Assembly (NCBI GenBank): GCA_964058805.1
Contig: CAXKVV010001739.1
Span: 1 to 27,209 of the forward strand
Length of the DNA: 27,209 bases
Direction: 5' to 3'
DNA from: Schoenoplectus triqueter
Lineage: Eukaryota > Streptophyta > Magnoliopsida > Poales > Cyperaceae
Each line of letters opens with the position of its first letter. Within the stretch, counting starts at the first letter, position 1. A model generated the notes under the pieces. It searched no databases, had not been told where the DNA came from, and saw only the letters and a program-made list of their open reading frames with translations. This document shows, piece by piece, positions 11,324-21,894 of this stretch. The position numbers and the translations under genes were made by a program.

Positions 11324-11688
11324 TAATGGGTATTTTGACAACTTTAATAATAAAATTTTAAATAAATACAAAAAAAATTAAAAATTAAAAATAATTTATA
11401 GATGTGTTTTTCTACTTTTAGATTGATGATCATTTAAATTTTATGCAATTTCATTATCGTTTGATAGTCCATCAAATACCATCAAAATTTCATGCAATTT
11501 AAAACGGTTCCAATTTAACGGTCTTTGATGGACTATCAAATGATAATGAAATTGCATGAAATTTGAATGACCATCAATCTAAACGTAGAAGAATACATCT
11601 ATATTTTTTTTTTCTATTTTTAATTTTTTTATATTTATTTAAAAGTCCATTGTCAAAGTTGTCAAAATAAATCATTGTCAACCGATCC
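11311..11688. mobile_element. C-family palindromic MITE, best copy (C2)
   Basis: Termini GGGATACATTGATAATGG and, on the complementary strand, GGGATCGGTTGACAATG both lead into ATTTTGACAACTTT. Inner arms (about 11421-11480 and 11520-11580) are close inverted copies containing ATGCAATTTCATTATC and a TGATAGTCCATCAAA block. The whole 378 bp can fold into a long hairpin. It is non-coding. A clear target duplication is not visible. Confidence 0.65.
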
Positions 11689-11689
11689 C

Positions 11690-12300
11690 TTCTCTTTAGT
11701 TAAATGTGAGATAATTATAATAACAAGTTTCCAATAAAATTTGAAGTGATAACTTTTAAACATCTGTATTGCGATAACAATTAAAAATAATTTATAATTT
11801 TGGAATCCGACAATAAAGCATAATTTTTAATTTTACATTTTATATGTATGAACGTGCAACTGATCAATAATGAAAACAATATGTTTATATATAATTATAT
11901 ACGATTTTTAACTCTTTTTGACAGGTCTTGAGAAAATGTTATCACTGTTGTCAAAGATCCTCACTTTTTTTGTTTGTTGAAAATTAAATTCTACACTGTT
12001 TATTTGCTGGAAATTATTGAAATTTTGAATATATATTTTTAGGTCCGCTTCAACCATTTTTTATGAACTTCGATTTGGTTCATAATAATTCAGTAATATC
12101 ATAGAAATATAAAATGAACAAAGAACATTTCTTGTTTTTTTTCCTCCAACGATCCAACACCTTTTGCTAAATAAAATTAATATTCTGAAAGAAGATGAAT
12201 ATATTAGTTATTCATCGTTCCCAGACCCATGTTTCCATTTATTTATTTTTATCAAAATCTGGAGTAATCTTAAGTAATTTTTTTCTTATACATTTGAAGA
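11690..12300. other. AT-rich intergenic stretch, nothing recognised
   Basis: No long frame, RNA gene or repeat boundary was found between MITE copies C2 and C3. Confidence 0.4.
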
Positions 12301-12305
12301 ACAAC

Positions 12306-12614
12306 TCATTGACCCCTTAATGACAACTTTAACTAAGGTGGGATCCCTTGACGACTATTATTTTGTTAATCTCGACAACCAACTCTATATAAATTCACAA
12401 AAAAATATTAAAAATAAAAACTTTACAATAATATTATTAAACGTACTGATGGATTGTGATTTAATTTTGGTACAATTTAATCATCGAAGATCGTTGAATT
12501 ATTATACTATTTTGATGAAACACTCAAATTATATGAAAATTAAATTACAATCAATCCATAATCATAACTGTAAGAATATATTTGTATTTTTTTTCTATTT
12601 GTAAGATTTTTTTA

Positions 12615-12640
<26 letters not shown>
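12306..12640. mobile_element. C-family MITE, copy C3
   Basis: It begins with GACCCCTTAATGACAAC and a second GGGATCCCTTGACGAC, both like the C-family end. The core runs from a (T)GATGGATTGTGATTTAAT segment to ATTAAATTACAATCAATCC, an inverted pair around an ATCATCGAAGATCGTTGA-type centre. It runs into a (TA)n tract at 12614-12636. The 94-codon frame starting at 12320 lies wholly within the element and is a by-product. Confidence 0.5.
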
Positions 12641-12645
<5 letters not shown>

Positions 12646-12870
12646 AAATAATTCTCAAAATTATATAAAATTATATTTGTCAATTTTCAGAACAATCACA
12701 TAAGAATTTAATAGTTTCTTTGAGTTTATGAAATGTAGGTATAAAACATTTAACCAAATTGCATGAAAATCTCAAGAAAGACTTTAGGTTAGGTTAGAAT
12801 TATATTATACAAAGATAACCAAAGCAATCTTGAGATTAAATCAAATAGAACAGATGTATTTTGTCCAAAT

Positions 12871-13126
12871 CGTTGCAACAGATCCCTAATCATTACAACG
12901 GATGACTTTAAAATCTTATTCATTATTTGTCAGGCAACAACTGTTATAACGGATCCATATAACCGTTGTAACAGAATAAATCTTTTGTGTATAAATTTTT
13001 TCCAAGATCTTCTAGAGAAATTTTCCCTCCTAACCGTTGTAACGGATCTCACATCCGTTGTAACAGTTAACGTCGCTAGGGTTAGCATCACCTAACCGTT
13101 TCAACGGTTATCTAACCATTGCAATG
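12871..13126. repeat. Array of CCGTTGTAACGG-type palindromes upstream of the TATA box
   Basis: Eight related sites occur in 256 bp: CGTTGCAACAG (12871), CATTACAACGG (12891), CTGTTATAACGG (12941), CCGTTGTAACAG (12963), CCGTTGTAACGG (13034), CCGTTGTAACAG (13054), CCGTTTCAACGG (13095) and CCATTGCAATGG (13115). Each holds an AACGG or CNGTTR core on one or both strands; these are recognised by plant MYB proteins, and AACGG is the core of the MYB3R-bound MSA element. The last site lies about 45 bp before TATAAATA at 13171, which is promoter-proximal. Confidence 0.6.
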
Positions 13127-13170
13127 GATTCTGCAGATTTCCTGCCAGATTTGCTGATTTGTTGCCCGAC

Positions 13171-13178
13171 TATAAATA
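13171..13178 (+). promoter_or_regulatory. TATA box of the LTR-like fragment
   Basis: The match is TATAAATA within GACTATAAATAACAATAACC, a canonical plant TATA context. A CT/CA-rich leader follows. It lies directly downstream of the palindrome array, which supports reading the two together as one promoter. Confidence 0.5.
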
Positions 13179-13545
13179 ACAATAACCCCTCTCCTCTAAA
13201 GGACAATTCTTCACAGTTATACCTTTGAGAAACCCTAACGGTCACTGCTAAACTTTTGAAACCTTAAAATACTTTGTTCTAATTTCAAGATTACTTCACT
13301 AAACCTTTAATAGATTAGATTAGAGTGAATATTGAGTATTTTCTCCTTTGTAGAGTTGTTCTTGTTAGAGGTGCTATCCTCATTATTTTTTTGACCGACG
13401 ACTGCCCGTTTACTTAGTGTAAAGGACCAAAAGTTCACAGTTGTACGAACATTATGTTTTAGTGACTCGGCGCAATCTTACAGTTGGTGATTGCGGGTCC
13501 CGGAGATGTAGGCTCGTTATAGCTGAACTCCGTTAATTTCTATGT

Positions 13546-13588
<43 letters not shown>

Positions 13589-13672
13589 AATTCTTGGTAT
13601 TGAATTGCAAAACTAGCCCAAAGTTCTTTTATTGCGCATCATATGTGCCGTTCGGGACATCATATATATATA

Positions 13673-14072
13673 ATTGGGCTATGGTGCTTTGCATATCACA
13701 AATCAACTTCGTGCTATGGACTAGTTCTTCTTTCTTAAAGTCTAAATGGTCGATCCGAACCGCTCAAAATATTTTCTACATGAATATATATCCGAGGACT
13801 AAATTATATATTTTTTAGAATTTTTTTAGTATTTTTTAGATAGTTAAAAAATCAATCCTTTTGGTTGGCTCATAATAATTAAATCAAGTGATTTTCTACC
13901 TATCTAACAAAATAGTAAAAAAAATCTAAAAAATATAAAATTTGTCCCCCAACTAGATATGAATGGAAACTATTTTGAGCGGTTCGGATCAACCATTTAG
14001 ACTTCGAGAATGAAAAATCGGTCCATAGTACGGAGTCGATCCGTATTATGCATAGCACCATATCCCAACTCT
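13673..14072. mobile_element. A-family MITE, best copy (A3)
   Basis: The left end ATTGGGCTATGGTGCTTTGC and the right end GCATAGCACCATATCCCAAC are near-perfect inverted repeats. Subterminal AGTCTAAATGGTCGATCCGA pairs with CGGATCAACCATTTAGACT. It lies in a TA run on the left (13663-13672) and meets a C-family fragment on the right. It is 400 bp and non-coding. This copy shows the family structure most clearly. Confidence 0.7.
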
Positions 14073-14245
14073 ATAAAATGACACTCAAATTTAATCATCA
14101 AAGATCATTGAATTATTATACTATTTTGATGAAATATAAAATGACACTCAAAATATATCAAAATTAAATTACAATCAATCCATAATCATAACTGTAAGAA
14201 CATATTTGTAAAAAAAAAATCTTTTTGTAAGATTTTTTTTAATAT
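14073..14245. mobile_element. C-family MITE fragment, copy C4
   Basis: It carries only the right two-thirds of copy C3: TTTAATCATCAAAGATCATT, then ATTAAATTACAATCAATCC, then ATATTTGTAA and a T-rich end running into (TA)n. An AAATGACACTCAAA segment is duplicated inside it (about 14077 and 14138). The left part is missing, apparently at the junction with A3. Confidence 0.5.
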
Positions 14246-14253
14246 ATATATAT

Positions 14254-14620
14254 AGAGAGAGATAGGCTAGGGTGCTCCATGGAGCACCAAATCTCTTATA
14301 TTTCACGTCCGTATCTCAAATTTAAAAGTTCAAATGGCCGATCCAAACTATTGAACATGATCTTCATATTGAAATATCTTTCGAGTTCAAATTTTATGAT
14401 TTTTTTTAAGTTTTTTTGCTATTTTTTAGATAGATACAAAATCACTAGTTTTTTAGATGGTTACAAAATCACTCGTTAGATCAACAATCTTTATACCCAT
14501 TTTAAGTGGTTCGCATCAATCATTTAGACTTTGAGAATGAAGAAGCGATCCATAGCACAACAACAATTTGTGCTATGTATAACACCATAACCCAACTCTC
14601 TTTTTTTTCTCTCTCTTTAT
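14254..14620. mobile_element. A-family MITE with a different left end (copy A4)
   Basis: The interior and right end are A-family (AAATGGCCGATCCAAAC, AGACTTTGAGAATGAAGAAG, AACACCATAACCCAACTC). The left end is instead GGCTAGGGTGCTCCATGGAGCACC, which contains its own perfect palindrome, GGTGCTCCATGGAGCACC, and pairs poorly with the right end. TA runs flank it on both sides (14242-14253 and about 14621-14632). Confidence 0.55.
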
Positions 14621-14634
14621 AAATATATATATAG

Positions 14635-15027
14635 AGAGAGAGTAAAGATACCGTGAGCTTAAGCTCACGGAGGCCTTCTGTGATCTTAACTCAAAAAGTA
14701 AATCAAATCATCTCCAAATTTAAATTTATCATACTCAATAAATTTTTTATATGAAAATCTTATGGGATGTAAAAATTTGAAGTATTTTGAGCTTTTTAAC
14801 CCACCATTTTTAATTTTTCTAAAATGATGTTCAAATATTAAATATTTTATTATTATTTTTAGAGTTGATTTTCAAAAATTAAAAATCACGACTTAAAAAG
14901 TTCAAAACGCTCCAAATTTTTGCATCCCATGAGATTTTCATATAAAAAAATTTTAATGAGCATGATAAATTAAAATTTTGAGATGATTTGATAACTTTTT
15001 GAGTTAAACTCACGGTATTTTTACTCT
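14635..15027. mobile_element. B-family MITE, copy B1, in (TA)n
   Basis: The left end GAGTAAAGATACCGTGAG and the right end CTCACGGTATTTTTACTC are inverted repeats. The interior words CTTATGGGATGTAAAAATTT and AAATTTTTGCATCCCATGAG are likewise inverted, so most of the 390 bp is palindromic. It is flanked by TATATATATA runs. A short perfect palindrome, CCGTGAGCTTAAGCTCACGG, lies just inside the left end. Non-coding. Confidence 0.65.
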
Positions 15028-15040
15028 ATATATATATATA

Positions 15041-15700
15041 ACACGGAGGCCTTCCGTGAGTTTAACTCAAAAAGTTAAACTCATAGTTTTTAATTTTTGA
15101 ATCATAGTTTTTAATTTTTGAAAATTAGCTCTAAAAGTAATAATAAAATATTTAATGTTTGAATATTATTTTTAAAAATAAAAAAACGATGACTTAAAAG
15201 ACTCAAAACACTCTATTTTTTTTTTTTGCATCCCATAAGATTTTTATATAAAGAATTTAATGAGCATGATACATTAAAATTTGGAGATAATTTGATATAC
15301 TTTTTGAGTTAAACTCATAAAAGATCTCCTATGAACTTAACTCAAAAAGTACATCAAATCATCTCTAAACTTTAATTTATCATACTCATTAAATTCTTTA
15401 TATGAAAATCTTATGCGATGTAAAAATTTAGAGTTTTTTAAGGTTTTAAGTCACCATTTTTAATTTTTTTTAAAATGATGTTCAAATATTGAATATTTTA
15501 TTATTATTTTTAGAACTGATTTTTAAAAATTAAAAATGGTGACTTAAAGTTCAAAACATTCTAAATTTTTGCATCCCATAATATTTTTATATAAATAATT
15601 TTATGAGCATGATAAATTAAAATTTGGATATTATTTGATGTATTTTTGAGTTAAACTCACAAAAGATCTATGTGAGTTTAAACTCATGGTATCTTTTCTA
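15041..15700. mobile_element. Two B-family MITE copies in tandem (B2 and B3)
   Basis: B2 (15041-15314) starts ACACGGAGGCCTTCCGTGAG and lacks its outermost left end. B3 (15315-15700) follows with no TA tract between them and ends in CATGGTATCTTTTCTATA before a (CA)n run at 15701-15717. Both carry the B core (GCATCCCATAAGATTTT or its complement). The direct abutment suggests tandem duplication or insertion of one copy into the end of the other. Confidence 0.6.
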
Positions 15701-15717
15701 TACACACACACACACAC

Positions 15718-15912
15718 GTTATTGGGCTATAATGTTATGTGTAGCATGGATGAGTTATGTGATATGAATTATTTCTCTATTTTTAAAGTTTAAATAGTTC
15801 ATATAAAAATATTTTAATTGATCGAATCAACCATTTAAAATATAAAGACAAAAAAATGATCTGTAACACATAAATCATTTGTGTTACGTGTAGCATCCTT
15901 ATCCAACTCTCT
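15718..15912. mobile_element. A-family MITE, internally deleted copy (A5)
   Basis: Left end ATTGGGCTATAATGTTATG and right end GTAGCATCCTTATCCAACTC are the A-family inverted ends, but the copy is only about 195 bp. The AT-rich middle seen in A1 and A3 is missing. A (CA)n run at the left edge replaces the usual TA tract. Confidence 0.6.
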
Positions 15913-15913
15913 A

Positions 15914-16079
15914 GCTGTCAAAATTGTCAAAATATACCGTTGTCGCGCGGCACGGTGCGGCGCAACACGTGGTCCGTTCGATCATTCGAGATTCGAGTTA
16001 ATACTTTAAGATTCGAGTTAGCACGGATCTCGAAGTGATCGAACGGACCATGTGCTGCGCCGCACCGTGCCGCGCGACA
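15914..16079. repeat. GC-rich near-perfect hairpin joined to a C-family MITE end
   Basis: Arms 15941-15994 and about 16025-16079 are inverted copies over roughly 50 bp with about three differences. Both contain TGTCGCGCGGCACGGTGCGG and GGTCCGTTCGATCA. The loop of about 30 bases carries ATTCGAGTTA twice (15991 and 16011). Just upstream, CTGTCAAAATTGTCAAAATA (15915-15934) matches the right end of the C-family MITE. The hairpin is far more GC-rich than anything near it. The open minus-strand frame at 15927-16235 is a by-product of the arms. Confidence 0.7.
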
Positions 16080-16249
16080 GCAGATCTGGTTCCCTTTAAA
16101 AGAGCCGTTAGTTTCACGTGAAATTTGATGCACGAACTGGATTAAATAGTCAGCGGCATGAAGAAGCACGTGTATCAAAATCAATAAGTTACTTGTTAGA
16201 GAACAAACTAAAATTACAAACCAGTCGCTTTCCAAATTGACGCTTTCAC

Positions 16250-17030
16250 CTCTTAATTATTAGTCTGTGCCATTGAGCTGTTTGTGTCCTAACTATTTTC
16301 TTTGCAATCTGTTGTTTTCTTTTGTTGTACCGAAAGAATACATGTCAAAAGATAAGGCTGGAATTAACTTTATTGAAAAGTGATCAAAATCTTCGAGCGT
16401 CAATGTCTAAATAAATTGATGTTGTAGCAAGTAAAATTTTCAGTCACAAATCCGAAGAATCGAAGATATTTTGCGTCTCCTTGATATTCCTATCCTCACA
16501 AATTAGAATATATGTATGTGTATTTTTTTTTAAGTATAATAGTCAAATTCAACTTGAGTATAAATATTAGCATGCATTCAAACATATAATTTTCTATATA
16601 AAAAATAATGACAAATTATAATAAGAGTGTAAATTTCAGTGCGAATTAATACAAGAATTCGAACAGGAAACTTCCTACTAGTACTCAAGACAATTAAACC
16701 AAAACTAAAACATGAATGGAAATTTTAGAAATAATATTTTTGACTTGTAAGTTGTAACACATAAGTTGAGAAAAGAACTAAAAAAAAACATCAAGCATTA
16801 CTTATTCAGCTCCACTCTCCACTCGACATAAACCTTGAAGTATTTAAAAGTCTTAATTTTAAAACGATAATTAAACTCAAATTGTTGATCTTGTTAGATA
16901 TGATTAGCAATGTACTTGGATCGCAGAATTTGCCTCCTTTTATTATACCAATAATCATAAAATTTTGATCTGTTTTAGATTTGCACGAATCTGACTGAGA
17001 TAGCAGAGTCGTGAATAGCGGTCGATGTTA
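16250..17030. other. Intergenic stretch, nothing recognised
   Basis: About 0.8 kb of moderately AT-rich DNA between the hairpin and the DIM1 pseudogene flank. No frame, RNA gene or bounded repeat can be supported. Confidence 0.4.
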
Positions 17031-17035
17031 ACCTC

Positions 17036-17100
17036 GGGGCTCTTTTAAGAAGAAAAAAGAATATCAGGGCTCTTTTAAGAAAAAAAAAGTATATCGGGGC
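17036..17100. repeat. Short tandem repeat, 30-bp unit
   Basis: GGGCTCTTTTAAGA begins at about 17038 and again at 17068, each followed by an A-rich run and ATATC; GGGGCC at 17096 starts a third partial unit. The repeat lies about 200 bp upstream of the DIM1 pseudogene. Confidence 0.6.
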
Positions 17101-17305
17101 CGAGAAATCCAGCCCAGTATGAAATTTCGTTCGAATTGTCCAATGGAATACAATTATACAGATAACAGATTTATCCGACCCGGGAAATCTGCGTACAATC
17201 CAAACCCGATACAGCGACCGACTCGACGCAAAAGCTTGCAACGTGTCAACTCTGTCCATCCCTGTTCCCGTCTAGATCCTTCCAAAACCCTAAGGTGTCA
17301 AGACC

Positions 17306-18811
<1,506 letters not shown>

Positions 18812-19230
18812 GACATTTTTGTCCTTCACCAGGCCCCTTGAGTGCCTACAATTTTGATTTGTATTTTTTTTTTCAGGATGTTATAGTTTGTCATGTATAT
18901 ATAAGTCTCAAATTAAGTAGGCTGTGGGAGGAGAAAAAAATGTCTGACCTCAGATTAGATTTTCGATGTATTTGTAAGAAAACATTAGATGGTTTACAAG
19001 AGAAAATTTCTTTCTTGAACAGGTGTGCTTGCATAATTTCATGGTTTTGTTCCCGGAGCCTAATTTGCATATTGAAACCTCGAGTAGCTCAAACAGGGAG
19101 GATAACTTCTTGAGTAATTAAAACAGGAGTGCAGTATGGTATGGCTTGTAACTTTTTGAAGGTTTTGTCTAAACTTGAAAAAGTTCTGAATTTCTAAAGC
19201 CGTCATTTTCATTGAGTTCTTTTTTTTTTT
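18812..19230 (+). other. Probable former 3' flank of the DIM1 copy
   Basis: The sequence after the old stop codon is T-rich and has no recognisable coding content. It includes TATATATAAG near 18896 and ends at a poly(T) run (19221-19230) where the next MITE starts. It is probably the duplicated 3' UTR and flank, inferred from position only. Confidence 0.3.
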
Positions 19231-19584
19231 GAGTAATTCTAAGGTATATCTTTTATGATACAACTAATATTTATGATATATTTTTTGAAAAATATTATTC
19301 AAGTAAAAAATCTAAAATTATAGATGTATTTATAATGAGCTCGATAAAATGTGTATTAAAATTTAGCCAATTTAAAGTAGATTTTATCTCATCACATAAT
19401 TTTAAATTTTTAACAGTGAATGATAAATTAATTTCTAAATTATTTAAAATTTAATATACATTCTAACAAAATAATTAAAATACATTTATAATTTCATATT
19501 TTTTACTTAGAATAATATTTTTCAAAAATATGCTATAAACATTGAATGCATCATAAAAATTGAATATATCTTAAAATGAAAATG
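19231..19584. mobile_element. Palindromic MITE downstream of the DIM1 pseudogene
   Basis: The arms begin AAGGTATATCTTTTATGATA and, on the opposite strand, AAGATATATTCAATTTTTAT, and share TTTTTGAAAAATATTATTC and AAGTAAAAAAT further in. The arms are about 110 bp around an AT-rich centre, total about 354 bp. It inserted next to a poly(T) run, and no duplication could be resolved. Confidence 0.55.
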
Positions 19585-19928
19585 CACAAGTTAGAGCTCT
19601 ACCCTCTATCTTGTAAATGACCCACGTGTAATGTGTTTGGGTCTTGAAGAAAAGAAATCCAATGAATTGGATCAATAATTTTCTCAATTTCCAATTTCAG
19701 TAGGTTATAATTTCAGAAGTTTGTCGTCTAAATCCTAGCCTGGATTATTCATCATAAAAAAGGAAAAAGCATTAGGCTTTAGGTCCTTCCTCCTTCAAGC
19801 CTGCTCTTGCGGCGGTTATAGCCTAATAAGGTATATAATAATCTACTCCATGCCAGAATCCTCTCTCAAGAACCCTATTATTCCTCAAAGTCGCAATAAC
19901 TCCACTTCTGAGCACGCCAAATCGATAA

Positions 19929-20844
19929 TGGCGCTTTCGAGGATCTCTTCATCCTCTTCTCCTTTGGTGCATCGGATCACCCTGGACAGACATTGATTCT
20001 GAACAAATTGCTGATGACCTCAATAAAGCTTGGGAGGGGATCTCGGCCTCTGATGTGCTGGCCGGATTACACTCTGTTTATCTGAAGTATGGACCTTGGG
20101 AGGTTCGCTATGTTGGTGGCAACCAGTTTCACATTGAAAAACCGGAGAATTGGAGAAAATAAGCTATTGAAAGGGGCCATGTGGTCTTTGATCCAGACAA
20201 ATACGTAGTCTCCTTGGATCTCTCGTGTTTATAGGCACACACTGACTCAGTGAGTCTTTGGTTAAAAATCACTAATTTGGACTATGATATGAGGGGTTTA
20301 CATAAGGCGGTTAATCCATTTGGAACCTTGATTGATGTCGATTACGACACATTGCAGTTTTGATCTTAGCTGGGCAAGGGTATTGATCAAAGTAGCAGAC
20401 AAATATGTGAATCTGTGATCCTCCATTTTCTCTGGTTTGAGGTGAGCAGGAAGAATGGAATGCAATCCAATGTCAAAGTCAACTATGCAATCGAGACTGA
20501 GCTCATGCCTCCTCCGATTGAGTGTAAGGGCAAACACATTGCTCAGAGAACTGGTAAGATTAATGCGTTGATGGAAGAGGGTATTCAAAATTTGGGAAAG
20601 GCTGATACTGGTGAAACCTTGCCTTCTGATTCTTCTCGTACCACCATCATCAGAAACTGCTTCTCAGCCTCTCCTCTCTCCTCATATAGCCTTTCATCCT
20701 ATTCATCATCCAAGACCCAGTTACCAGCCTACTATTCCCCAACCTCCACCCCAGCCTAAAAAAAATCCTCATGTCCCTTCTCTACTCGTGCTCACGGAAG
20801 ACCTCCGTGAACTTAATTTGGTTCTTTTTGTGAAGACTTTGTAG
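19929..20844 (+). pseudogene. Broken gag-like (DUF4283-type) retroelement protein remnant
   Basis: An ATG at 19929 opens MALSRISSSSSPLVHR but stops within about 20 codons. From 19991 one frame reads IDSEQIADDLNKAWEGIS and, after three in-frame stops, continues to SLWLKITNLDYDMRGL and FGTLIDVDYDTLQ. The pattern W-x-x-I-x-N-L followed by F-G-x-L-I-x-V-D is what one sees in the DUF4283 domain of gag-like proteins of plant retroelements. Further on lie IETELMPPPIECKGKH (where a zinc knuckle would be expected but is not formed) and a Pro/Gln-rich linker, YQPTIPQPPPQPKK (about 20732). No reverse transcriptase follows. At least three stops and two frame changes show it is dead. The family call is by pattern only. 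Confidence 0.4.
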
Positions 20845-20849
20845 ACTGC

Positions 20850-21120
20850 TGCTGCTTGTGTGAATGAAGCTCTGGTATATTTAGTAGTTTGTAAACTGAA
20901 TGTTTTTTCTTTAAAAGAAGTACAAGGATCAATTGGTGCAAATAAAGTTAGAAAATAATTAGTATTATTTGAAAGGCCGGATTCCATTGACAGCATATTA
21001 AGGTGATGATTTTAACAATGGTAAAAAGAAGAAACTATAATTTTAATACAAACACTTTTCAAAAAAAAAATAATTTTAATACAAAGATCAATAAATGAAG
21101 TTTTGTTTAAAGAGCGGATA
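20850..21120. other. AT-rich spacer, nothing recognised
   Basis: Lies between the gag-like remnant and the next inverted-repeat element. It has no frame or repeat worth reporting. Confidence 0.35.
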
Positions 21121-21127
21121 TAGAGAT

Positions 21128-21364
21128 ACTATAGTTGATACTAACAAGTTAAAATGAGTTATTATTCATAATAATGATTTAATTTATTTTGTATATAGTA
21201 TTTTCTTATTCAACTTAAATGAGTTATTATTTAGAATTATGGTATTTGCAGTCAAGAACGGAATACTATACAAAATAAATTGAATAAATTAAATCATTAT
21301 TATGAACAACAAGTTATTTTAACTTGAATAATAATATGGTGTCTATTTGGTATCAACTACGTTT
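21128..21364. mobile_element. Small inverted-repeat MITE with TAGTTGATAC ends
   Basis: TATAGTTGATACTAACAAG at the left matches the complement of TTGGTATCAACTACG at the right. Inside, CATAATAATGATTTAATTTA and its complement (TAAATTAAATCATTATTATG) form near-perfect arms. It is about 237 bp and non-coding. The superfamily is not clear; no confident duplication. Confidence 0.55.
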
Positions 21365-21648
21365 TTCTTTTGTTTATTGTCCATCAAACGGCTTAAAATA
21401 TATAAAGGCATCTGATGGTGGAATATTACCTTAAAATTATATGGAGTTTGATACATATTTTAAGTTCGACAACATGCATCAAGAACAAATTAAAAATTAT
21501 TTAGAAACAAATATTCATTATTAGTGTAACCCTACCTTAAATAGAATTTGCAGAACTTCACCTCAATTTCAGATTTTCACCTGTAAATTCGGAGCGATGC
21601 AAAAATGGTGTAGTGTTGTATGAGCAAAAAAAAATATTGTGTTACAAT

Positions 21649-21824
21649 TAGAGGTGAAAACATATGATTCTGACAATTTCATCCGGTCTGATTTGGATCT
21701 GATCCGTAATTGAATAGCCTACAATACGATCGAAATTAACTTCAGATATGAATAAAATCGACGTCCAAATTGACCTCATCTGACTTAACCCAACCCAATC
21801 TGACTCGCTCTATTGTCACCTCTA
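21649..21824. mobile_element. Short hAT-like MITE with TAGAGGTG ends
   Basis: It starts TAGAGGTGAAAAC and ends TATTGTCACCTCTA, the same terminal type as the element at 159-476, with CTGATCCG/CTGACTTAACCCAACCC words inside. It is only 176 bp. A convincing 8-bp duplication is not visible (GTTACAAT against GAACTTAC), so one flank may have been altered. Confidence 0.55.
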
Positions 21825-21851
21825 GAACTTACACTTGTATGTATGTATCTA

Positions 21852-21891
<40 letters not shown>

Positions 21892-21894
<3 letters not shown>

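Larger units (their letters stand above)
12850..13585 (+). mobile_element. Copia-type LTR-like fragment with its own promoter
   Basis: The order of parts resembles a plant Ty1/copia LTR. A repeat-rich U3 (12871-13126) is followed by TATAAATA at 13171-13178, a transcribed-leader-like region with AGAAACCCTAAC, and a U5-like segment, GGTCCCGGAGATGTAGGCTC (13497-13516). A similar 'GGAGACGTAGGC' segment precedes the end of many plant copia LTRs. A (CT)n run closes it at 13548-13582. Just after, TTGGTAT is a weak partial match to the methionine-tRNA primer site (TGGTATCAGAGC). No internal domain follows, so it may be a solo or truncated LTR. The family assignment is from memory of motif order and is tentative; a lost plant promoter is an alternative. 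Confidence 0.4.

Noticed and set aside
12320..12604. 94-codon plus-strand frame as a gene
   Set aside because: It lies fully inside C-family MITE copy C3 and is biased to Ile/Asn/Lys/Leu as expected from AT-rich DNA.
15927..16235. Open frame of 102 codons on the minus strand
   Set aside because: It runs through both arms of the GC-rich hairpin; its openness follows from low stop density in the GC-rich arms, and it has no domain.
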